Shown in pieces: positions 1 through 6,442 of a stretch of DNA of 6,442 nt. How positions within the stretch are numbered: position 1 is the first letter of the stretch; every line of letters starts with the position of its first letter. A model generated the notes under the pieces. That model did not search any database and was not told the DNA's origin. It saw only the letters and a program-made list of their open reading frames with translations. The stretch covers positions 1 through 6,442 of the forward strand of contig JABIBH010000326.1 in assembly GCA_018652925.1 (NCBI GenBank), given 5' to 3'. A program made the translations under genes and the position numbers. Source of the DNA: a bacterium. GTDB taxonomy: Bacteria; Krumholzibacteriota; Krumholzibacteriia; LZORAL124-64-63.

Positions 1-3000
1 AGATATATCCGCCATTGGCAACCACATTACCTGCACCGGTACGTCCCTCCCATTCAAACCAGGCCTCAACACCAGCAGTAACATCCATAGTTGTTGTCAT
101 GACTGTACTACCGTACAAATCGTAGATTACTATGCGAACTGCTCCGCTATTTGGTGCGTTAACTTTTATTGTTGTTGTTTCATTTCCAGCACGGAAAGGA
201 TTGGGATGATTGGCAATCGGTTTATCACTGCTGACTGCTGATGCAAGATAAAGATCGATGCTCTGTACGAGCTCAACCACTCCACTTGTCTCTGCAGCGA
301 AGAAGCGCAGAACATGGTGTCCAGTCTGGTTCACTATTGCGCTACTTAAATCAAAAGTATCTTCATACAGAATTACAGGTTCAACACCTTCAACTCCATC
401 GAACTCATACCAGACATCGGCAACTTCATAATCGCCGGTAGGAACAGGAGTCAGAGTTATACTACTGTTGAAACTTGTGTAGATTCCATCCAGGTATTCT
501 CTGCTGACACCGTTGATTGTCAGTTCCGTTACTGGTGGACCATCAAGTTGTATCAGTTGCTCTGCCAATTCGAGATCGGTTACAAATGCTTCCAGCATTA
601 CGTCGGTTGCGCCAAATACATTTGCATTCAGGTTAACCAGTGCATAGCCGTTTTCATCTGTCATAACTGTGATTGATGAAACTGCAGCTGGGCCAAGAGA
701 GGCGTCGCCGCTGGTAATTGAAACTGTAACTGGAACTCCAATAATCGGGTTACCGCTGCTATCAGTGACAAGTGCATTTGTTGCAACTGTGTCACCCGGG
801 CGCAATGGATTACCATCGTTGACCGTTTCAAGTTCAACCATTGCAGGAATTGATGAAAGCACAGTGATAACAGTGCTTGTTACTTCACTGCCTGCGCCAT
901 CGGTTATGTAAAGTTGAATATCTTCTGCACGATCATATCGCTGTGATGCAAATGCTGCTACACCATCAAGAGTAGTCCCGACAGTGAAATCAAGATTACC
1001 CGCAGGGTCAAGCAACAGGTCTGGTCTTGGTGAACCGTCCCATGCATTGAGTGCAGAAATTGTGAATGACCTGTCGTCATTTGTAACAAGATGACCTGTA
1101 ATTTCATCGGTTCTGGTAACAGTCATTGTCCAGGGTTGACCAGTGGTTACTGTGTCTGGAACTGCAACTGAAAAACCAACACCTTGAGGTACGACCTGAA
1201 GCAATCCACTGAGCGCGTGTCTGCCCTGATCGTCATTTATTTCAATGAATATTTCTTCACCAGCACCATAGGACTGGTCTGTAATTATAATTGAGCCGTC
1301 AGTAAGTGTAGCTTCAGTAACACCCAGAGTAACTGTTCCCTGACTCCAGTCCTGCTTCAGAGCTGTCATTGTGAAACTGTTCGACGCAACAACAGGCAAA
1401 CCAGAATCCGGATTCACAAGCTGCACTGTCATCTGGAAAGTTGAAGGTGGCCCGGTTGTAACAACTGCAGGATCCGGTAACGTTATCTGATACAGAGCCT
1501 GGTTGAGAGGAATAGTAATGCTTCCAGTTTCAACTTCTGGTCTGGTTGTATCATCTACACTCAACAGTGCAGAGCCTTCGCCTTCAATAATTATATCAAC
1601 AACACATCGACCATCAATAAACGGCGCATTATTATCATCAGGATTAACAAGTGCAATAGTTGCAGGCAACTCAACCGTCAGGTTCAGCTCGCCATTATTA
1701 ATTGCTACTACATTGAGCCAGTTATCTACTGCAACCAATTCAACAGTGAACGGAATTCCCGATTGCTGAATATCAGGTGTATCGATACCGCCAGGAGGAA
1801 TAATCTGAATTGCAGTTAATGCACCAGGCTGAATCAGACAGGTGTTACTGATTCCAGTGTTGTCATGTGTATCAACAATTTCAAACCAGCAGCTGCCTGC
1901 CTGTGAATAAGTTTGAGGAATTGTACAAACACCATCAACCAGCATTTGCTGAGTAATGCCAAGTGTTCCATCGCCGGGAAGTCCAGTTCCAGAATCAAAT
2001 ACTTCGATTGAAACAGGGCCGTCCATTGTGGTTACCGTGCTACCGGTATTTCCGTCTACAAGACGTACATCGATATCAAATATTTCACCAACTGTCGCAG
2101 TTTCCTGAACTGAAACTTCAAAGAAAAGTCCGGTACTCTGCATTTGGATTACAGAGCTGAATCCTTCTCTGCCAAAGCCATCGGAGATACGAATTATCAG
2201 ATCTTCAAACTCGCTGTAACTCTGATCCGGAATTGTGACTGCCCCTGCGGACAACCAGGTGGAAACCATATTCAGGGTTCCATTGCCCGGCTCGAGCAAT
2301 CCCGTCAAAGGCTCCAGGTAAATTGTATTTTCTTCTGTCTCGACAACCAGTTCAGTCACAGGATCAACAAGCTGAATACCCATTGAGAATCCTGGTACTG
2401 GACCCGTCTGTGCCGTTTCAGGAGTCACTATTGCATACCTGTATGCAGGTGCAGTTTCAATAATCACACTTTGAGGTGGTAACAGAACATTGGTTGTGTC
2501 AGAGGCAGCAACAACTACAGAGCCCTCTGCAACCAGGAAGTTATTGAACTCGGCAAGACCTGTTACAAACTGAATGTTGTTGATTACAGGATTGCCATCC
2601 ATATCAAAAGATCCATCATTGGAACTCAACTGTACAATACCACTGTTAACTGAATCCACTCGATTGAAAAACATATCAGTTGCAATTACCGAGAAATCAA
2701 ATGGTTCGCTAGCTCGCTGTTGAAGAGGAGTTCCTGATTTTCCATTTGTGTCGATATATGAATCGTGGCCTGGAGCAGGAGTCTCTCCCGGTGCAACAAT
2801 TTGCAATCGCTGGTAACCGGCATTGTTAATTGTAAATGGAATACTCTCGGCAATCAGTGTGTCTGCCCAAACCTGAACTTTAATATTTTCAGCTTTAGTA
2901 TAAGTCTGATTGAAAGTCACAGCACCGGAATCAAGTTGCTGGGAAATAACACCAACACGCCCAACTCCCGGTATATCACTTTCATCAATTATATCGATAC

Positions 3001-6000
3001 TGAACTGCCTGTTATCCGCAATAATTGTTCCGGTTCCACTGTCTGTCATCTCAACAGTTACCGCAAATTCCTCACCGGCAGAAATCGGGTTTTCGGTATC
3101 AACTGCTACATCGAAAAGCAGACCGTTGGCATCAACACGCATAAGCTGACTGAGATTTGTTCTGCTTGCATCGTCACTTACCTCAATAAAAATATCACTG
3201 ACTGTATCAAATGCCTGAGCGGAAATTACACATACACCATCTACTAATTGAGACTCGATTACCTGTAACTCACCAGCAGCTGGTTCAAGCCCGGTTGATA
3301 AAGCGGTCAGAGTAAAACTGTTTTGAGCATTGGTTAAAACAAATCCGGATTCATCAACCATTTCAACTGTCATTTCAAACAGTTCTGGAGGACCAGCTAA
3401 AACCGTATCTGGAACTGTGACTCGATAGCCCGCTCCAAGAGTAACTTCAATTGGAACTGACTGTACAACGATAGACGGGTCATCGCTGTTGCTGACCTCT
3501 ACGTCAACAAGCCCAAGTTGTGGCAATGTGATTGGGAAAACGATTTCACCTGCGACCAGTGGCTGATCATTATTTGCAGGATTGGTTTCATCAAGAGAAC
3601 CATCGCTTGCTGTAAGATTGATAACGCCACCGTCGGCTCCAACTGAGTTCCAATAATTGTCAACAGCTCTGGCAATGACAGGAAATTGCAGAGAAGCAAC
3701 CTGGCTATCCGGCGTTCCTGATTTTCCATCCGGCTCGTAACCACCTGGTACTTGAGTTTCACCAGGAGCAACCAGAATCATTTTTTCCCATAGTCCAGGA
3801 TTTGAAATAACTCTGCTTGAATCGAGGTGCGCAGGCTGTGAAAGATCTGTTACTATAATTGTGTGCGTTGCTGCTGCGCGCAACAACATGTCGAAATCGC
3901 TGCTACCGTCAGCTTCAAGCTGAACATCATTGAGCGAAATCATATCGAAATAATTATCTGATTCAAAATGAACCCATGGTTGTTCCGGAACCGGGTTCCA
4001 GTATTCATCAACCGCTATAACTGTAGCTGTCAGCGTGTCGCCAGCAGTTACAGGTAATGGCACACCCTGCTTACCGGGAGCAAGCCCGGGAGTTGCCTCT
4101 TCACCATTGAAAATCAGTTGCAGATTTGTATAAGATCCTGCAAGCACATCAAACTGGTTACTGATTCCTGATCGGCCATAAATATCATCCTGAGCAGAAA
4201 GTGTGACATCAGTACCGGCGCGAGTTATCGACATTGAGCCACGCCAGACACCAAAGACATCGCCACTACCATCAAAGCCTGCTGCCAGACTTATCCGTGA
4301 TGGAGAAATTACATCGCTTCCGATATCGACCATCAGAGAAACAGAATCAGAAAAACTGGAAACATGATTTCCAAAAACATCACGCGCTATAATTGTCACG
4401 TTTGGCAGATTGGTTCCAACAAACATGTCAGGAATGGGATCAAGAGCATCATCTGGATCAGGAATACTCGCATTGTTGATACCGATATCAAAGTGATCAA
4501 TCACACCTGCAACAACAGGTACAATTGCTGTACCTTCAATTTCACGATTGGCATCTTTAACTGTAACTGTCTGCTCATTGGGATTAGCCAAAGTCAATAA
4601 ACTTACAGGGAAGTCGCCATCATTATCGTAAAGAGTCTGCGTGCCCGCTGGTAAATTAGCAGCTATATCGCTACTGGTAAAATCGATTGAAACAGGAAGC
4701 GCAATATCAATATCCGTAATCGGATTGAAGTTATAATCAGTTGCATAAACAGTTACATCAAAGGAAACGCCGGCATCCTGAGGCAACGCATCGCCCAGCT
4801 TTCCGTCAGCCTCTTCGTCGTGGAAAATACCGGGAGCAAGCAGCTCACCTGGAGCCTGGACTACTATCTTCATGTATTGATTTGCCGAAACATCGACAAC
4901 CGCGGATGTGCTGGGATCAATTCCACTGACATCTGCCTGCAAGACCTGATCTTGATAAGTTCTCAACACAACCCAGTAATCTTTGGCAGCATTGATTGTA
5001 ACCATGTAATCGGGAATGTATGTACCGTTGGTTTCCAGCAACATGAAGTAACCGGTGGGACAACTCAACTGCACTGTACGGTTTCCACTGACAAGGTTTG
5101 AAAATTCATCAACCGGACGCAATGTCACAGGGTTGATAAGGTTACCGGCAACAACAGGAGTTGGTGCTCCCATATTACCATTAAACTCGGGGTCATTTAA
5201 ACCGGGAGTCCATGTCTCACCCGGGAATGTAAACATGATTCTATCAAGTGGACCTGCATTAGTCTGAAAAGAACCGGACTCTTCAATAACTCCGGCATTA
5301 TTATCGACAATAATTTTTACGCTGAAAGCGCGTTTGGTAACTTGCATTAAAGCATTGAGATGGCCGTTGACAAATTCTGAAGTAGACGTAATCAGATAGT
5401 CAGCACTTTCATCACTCTCACCAATTCTGACAACCAGTGAAACTGGACCATTATATGGGAACAGGTTATTGCTATCATCTTCTGCTCTGATATTTACCTG
5501 GAATTGATTTGTAGTTACCTGAATATCGGTTGTATCCCACACTGCATAATCAAAAGTAAAGTGATCAAGTCCAGCCGAATTGATATATACATTGCTACTG
5601 CTGTTTGCTGTAATTGCACCACTTGCTGTAGCAGTTATTTGTCGAGTCCCAGATTGAATCAATGCTGCAGACTGATTACTCAAATGGTTTGAAGACATCA
5701 AGCCGCCAGGTGGCAAAATCACGCCAGGGCTTGCATCGTTACTTGACCATGTCAGGGTTGGATAGGGTCCAGCCTCAACCGGATTCCAAAATTGATCTAC
5801 TGCATACACATCGATATTATTGAAAACTACGCCGGAAATTTGTGCACTCGAGCTGCCTGTTTTTCCTGGTGGAACACCTGGGGTCAAAGTTTCGCCAGGA
5901 AGTAATAACATAATGTCGTTGATAACAGATGGAAGCAGCGGCGTTATTAAAACAGAGCCGGCACCTTCATTGAATTGTCCTGGATATAAAATCGAGTTTT

Positions 6001-6442
6001 CAGCATTCAGGGTATTGTTGTGAGCAACTGGATCTGTACCGAGGAAAGTTACATTTGCAACAGCTTGTCCAAGCGCAAAGCTTGCACCATTAACAGTCTG
6101 TGTCGCACCTGCGCCCAGATTACCGATAACAGGATCAAGTACTACATCATCATTGAAGTTACGAACCGTGCCACCAAATGCGTCAAGAGCTGTAATAGTT
6201 ACCGGAACAGCAACGTTTATAAATTTATCTCCAACAGGTACTGACATTGAAAAGTGGTCAATAAAGTGCCAGCAATTGATTAAAGTTTCGGCGATGGGAA
6301 CTGAGCCATCATCTATGTCCTCAACTTGTAATCTGACCGGTTGGCCATCGTCTAAAAATTCAATATTATCGAACTGATACTCACCGTTCTGCAAATACTG
6401 GGCAGCCGGAAGATTGGCTAATACATCAGGAGAAATTAGTCC
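1..6442 (-). CDS. Giant extracellular Ig-like repeat protein with FlgD-type C-terminal domain (partial, both ends outside the window)
   Basis: I read every triplet of this frame (codons at + 2-4 through 6440-6442): 2147 sense codons with no TAA, TAG or TGA. The translation is coherent throughout. It is rich in Val, Thr, Ser, Asp, Asn and Gly, with alternating hydrophobic strands and Asp/Asn/Gly turns, as in Ig-like beta-sandwich repeats. Modules in order are the end of A0 (1-60), D0 (61-176), A1 (177-291), D1 (292-401), A2 (402-525), A3 (526-647), D2 (648-773), A4 (774-887), three A-B-C super-repeats (888-1862), Big_1-like (1863-1967), OmpL47-like (1968-2067) and FlgD-type Ig (2075 to window edge). 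Only 17 lysines and 7 cysteines are present. No transmembrane helix, signal peptide or catalytic domain is visible. Known for such architectures: secreted or cell-surface adhesins and matrix proteins. Inferred here: a surface stalk or adhesin; the ligand is unknown. The start lies upstream of the window, so promoter and RBS cannot be assessed. Confidence 0.95.
2..220 (-). other. FlgD-type Ig-like C-terminal domain (nearly complete)
   Basis: Residues 2075-2147. PIANHPNPFRAGNETTTIKV is followed by VRIVIYDLYGSTV, then AWFEWEGRTGAGNVVANGGY. This is the standard layout of the FlgD Ig-like fold found at the C termini of many secreted bacterial proteins: NPF near the start, an IYDLxG strand, W-x-G-R-x-G, and NG-x-YI at the end. 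In that family only about ten to twenty residues usually follow, so the stop codon should lie just left of position 1. The domain is thought to serve in surface attachment or sorting; it does not imply flagellar function. The exact mechanism here is unknown. Confidence 0.85.
242..541 (-). other. OmpL47-like / Ig-like domain before the C terminus
   Basis: Residues 1968-2067. The pattern is GPPVTELTINGVSREYLDG, then SSITLTPVPTGDYEVADVW followed by YEFDGV, then DTFDLSSAI, TGHHVLRFFAAETSG and VELVQSIDLYL. It resembles OmpL47-type repeats, where an S..I.L strand, a xYxxDG turn, a TFxL strand and a GxHxLxxxAxD segment follow in that order. A loosely similar Ig-like or fibronectin-like domain is the alternative. 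It is joined to the last domain by a short Ser/Ala linker (residues 2067-2074). Confidence 0.5.
542..856 (-). other. Big_1 / invasin-like Ig domain
   Basis: Residues 1863-1967. The strand order LRPGDTVATNALVTDSSGNP, then IIGVPVTVSITSG, then VMTDENGYALVNL matches the bacterial Ig-like group 1 (Big_1, invasin/intimin-type) pattern. That pattern has PGD, V.D..G.P..GV.V, and T.E.G.A...L. It occurs once, after the super-repeats. In the known family such domains act as rigid rods in surface adhesins. The assignment rests on pattern recognition alone. Confidence 0.6.
857..1810 (-). repeat. A-B-C super-repeat 3 (modules A7, B3, C3; A7 decayed)
   Basis: Residues 1545-1862, 318 residues. A7 (1545-1650) is the weakest A copy: IQIIPPGGIDTPD followed by QQSGIP has lost the Glu of PGE and the GK lysine, but it keeps ELVAVDNWLNVV. 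Cys1613 lies in DGRCVVDI. B3 (1651-1753) opens YQITLPDPAVVTTGPP, later DGSIIITDQSYGAGEEIFIE and INDDQGRHA. C3 (1754-1862) opens GVGFSVAVPDTVTTG, with TRTDEITGH, later DGVAAFASQRYDRAEDIQLY. This is the last super-repeat; after it the module type changes. Confidence 0.6.
1811..2806 (-). repeat. A-B-C super-repeat 2 (modules A6, B2, C2)
   Basis: Residues 1213-1544, 332 residues. A6 (1213-1333) carries LQIVAPGETPAPG, GKSGTP (Lys1235), SVIATDMFFNRV and SSNDGSFD. B2 (1334-1437) opens YRYAIVTPETAQTGP, later AGAVTIPDQSYSEFEDLIIR and ISDGFGREG. C2 (1438-1544) opens GLFFEVSVQE, with RLVDGNTGS, then VDGVCTIPQTYSQAGS. C2 holds three of the seven cysteines (1506, 1518, 1535). Apart from Lys1235 near its start, the super-repeat has no lysine. 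Confidence 0.65.
2807..3781 (-). repeat. A-B-C super-repeat 1 (modules A5, B1, C1)
   Basis: Residues 888-1212, 325 residues. A5 (888-1005) carries MILVAPGETQVPG, GKSGTP (Lys907), ARAVDNYWNSV and a TASDGSLDE turn. B1 (1006-1106) opens YRVTVPDTVLAGPP, with FEMTVEMVDESG and later DGVCVIS, then DIFIEVSDDASR. C1 (1107-1212) opens GLLFDVAVDT, with FAVTVEMTDSGTG, then DSGAVTFNQTYTKAENIKV. B1 and C1 share the layout G-x-x-x-I or F, then an aromatic, then an E/D-I-x-I/V strand. The next super-repeat follows without a linker. Confidence 0.65.
3782..4123 (-). other. A-type Ig-like module A4 (NGEE variant)
   Basis: Residues 774-887. It begins LQLIFNGEEATPG, where Asn replaces the usual Pro of PGE, followed by APGKQGVPLP with Lys791 and then TVIAVDEYWNPVPEQP. 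The rest of the module has strands such as HTIIVTDLS. At 114 residues it is the shortest PGE-to-PGE spacing, and it is followed directly by the A5 module of super-repeat 1. Confidence 0.65.
4124..4501 (-). other. D-type Ig-like module D2 with Pro/Asp-rich insert
   Basis: Residues 648-773. It opens IDHFDIGINNAS, then VTIIARDVFGNHVSSF and a SLMVDIGSD strand, so it is a D module. It is about 10-16 residues longer than D0 and D1. The extra length includes a Pro/Asp run, IPDPDDALDPIPD, at residues 660-672. Such acidic loops can bind calcium, but no canonical site is visible. Confidence 0.6.
4502..4867 (-). other. A-type Ig-like module A3
   Basis: Residues 526-647. It begins IVVQAPGELLAPG, with GKLG (Lys548), then VTVYATDYNFNPI and a FTSSDIAANLPAG turn. 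A strand reading TVTVKDANREIEG follows, and the module ends just before the IDHF opening of D2. Spacing from the PGE of A2 to the PGE of A3 is 124 residues, a single module length. Confidence 0.65.
4868..5239 (-). other. A-type Ig-like module A2 (variant, no GK lysine)
   Basis: Residues 402-525. It begins IMFTFPGETWTPG, but the GKxGxP position reads GNMGAP, so the conserved lysine is replaced by Asn. The following motif is RPVDEFSNLV, with Ser in place of the usual second aromatic. Cys461 lies in QLSCPTG. It is followed directly by another A module (A3) with no D module between, which breaks the A-D alternation. Confidence 0.6.
5240..5569 (-). other. D-type Ig-like module D1
   Basis: Residues 292-401. 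It opens LDHFTFDYAV, then FQVNIRAEDDSNNLFPYNG and VSLVVRIGE. This follows the D-module layout, but the usual G-x-x-V turn is replaced by an acidic DDSNN turn. It contains TKRAFSVK, the only place with two lysines within six residues apart from the TKAENIK stretch of C1. It sits between A1 and A2. Confidence 0.55.
5570..5914 (-). other. A-type Ig-like module A1 (PGET/GKxG)
   Basis: Residues 177-291. It carries the full A signature: IMLLLPGETLTPG, GKTG with Lys194, then DVYAVDQFWNPV and a WSSNDASPG turn. The module ends in Ser/Asn/Thr-rich strands (ATASGAITANSSS). The order PGE, then GKxG, then D-x-F-W-N-P-V defines the A family used for the other copies. Confidence 0.7.
5915..6262 (-). other. 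D-type Ig-like module D0
   Basis: Residues 61-176. The module opens with FIDHFSMSVP and continues with VPVTITALDAFGGTVRNF, then a strand ending VVLDPVIG. This is the common bacterial Ig-like pattern of a DHF strand, VTI.A.D..G..V and a turn. It resembles D2, which opens IDHFDIG and continues VTIIARDVFGNHVSSF. It lies directly before A1. The fold assignment rests on pattern similarity; binding function is unknown. Confidence 0.6.
6263..6442 (-). other. C-terminal part of an A-type Ig-like module (A0)
   Basis: Residues 1-60 match the second half of a later A module, A3. ISPDVLANLPA followed by YLQNGEYQF aligns with SSDIAANLPA followed by LYDNDGDFPV, and both are then followed by a VxVxD strand and a D module opening with IDHF. 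The front half of this module, with its PGE and GKxG motifs, would lie beyond the right edge. This shows that the A-D repeat pattern continues upstream. It carries Cys57, one of only seven cysteines in the visible protein. Confidence 0.6.

Noticed and set aside
2..220. Flagellar hook-capping protein FlgD
   Set aside because: Only the Ig-like domain type is shared. It sits at the end of a giant repeat protein with no FlgD N-terminal region or flagellar neighbours.
2..220. Definite type IX secretion sorting signal
   Set aside because: The layout (NPF, IYDLxG, W-x-G, YI) overlaps with T9SS C-terminal domains, but the last residues are outside the window and no secretion gene is visible, so the specific route cannot be asserted.
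2765..3247. Plus-strand ORF of 160 codons
   Set aside because: It is antisense to modules B1, C1 and the start of A6 of the giant gene. Its translation is Asn/Cys/Ile-rich without recognisable motifs, whereas the minus frame gives a coherent repeat protein.
3499..3771. Minus-strand ORF of 90 codons
   Set aside because: It runs in a different frame from the giant gene, inside module A5, and shows no domain-like pattern; it is a frame shadow.
857..3781. CRISPR array or short tandem DNA repeat
   Set aside because: The periodicity is at protein level (about 320-332 residues) with diverged nucleotides; there are no short identical repeats with spacers.
241..6377. The other short plus-strand ORFs across the window
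   Set aside because: All lie antisense to the continuous minus-strand frame, overlap one another in different frames, and lack family motifs.

Overview
The whole window lies inside one very large protein-coding gene on the minus strand. Reading the minus strand in the frame whose codons occupy + positions 2-4, 5-7 and so on up to 6440-6442 gives 2147 consecutive sense codons with no stop. Neither the start codon (beyond 6442) nor the stop codon (just beyond position 1) is inside the window. No second gene, RNA gene, mobile element, CRISPR array, promoter or terminator can be supported, and there is no intergenic stretch. Residue numbers below count from the codon at 6440-6442 as residue 1.

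The product is a giant, lysine-poor, beta-rich extracellular protein built from tandem Ig-like modules. Four related module types can be told apart by eye. A modules open with a PGE..xPG motif, followed by GKxGxP and then D-x-aromatic-x-N-x-V. D modules open with a DHF-like strand. B modules open with Y(R/Q)..-P. C modules open with G(L/V)xF-V-V. From N to C terminus the visible order is: end of A0, D0, A1, D1, A2, A3, D2, A4, then three A-B-C super-repeats of about 320-332 residues each, then a Big_1/invasin-like domain, an OmpL47-like domain, a short linker, and an almost complete FlgD-type Ig-like C-terminal domain. The gene therefore ends only slightly to the left of position 1. Its length to the right is unknown.

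The organism is probably an uncultured or environmental bacterium. FlgD-type Ig-like domains at the C terminus of giant secreted proteins, and Ig modules with the PGET...GKxGxP signature, are familiar to me from FCB-group bacteria (for example Cloacimonadota-like lineages) and from candidate phyla such as Elusimicrobiota or Omnitrophota. This placement is a recollection-based inference with low confidence. By eye the GC content is in the low-to-mid 40s percent.

Functionally the window shows the C-terminal stalk and likely surface-attachment or sorting end of an adhesin-like or matrix-like protein. No enzymatic domain, membrane segment or signal peptide is visible. The most notable signals are the nested repeat hierarchy and a conserved GKxGxP lysine that accounts for 5 of only 17 lysines in 2147 residues. 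A cysteine cluster in one module and a Pro/Asp-rich insert in another also stand out.
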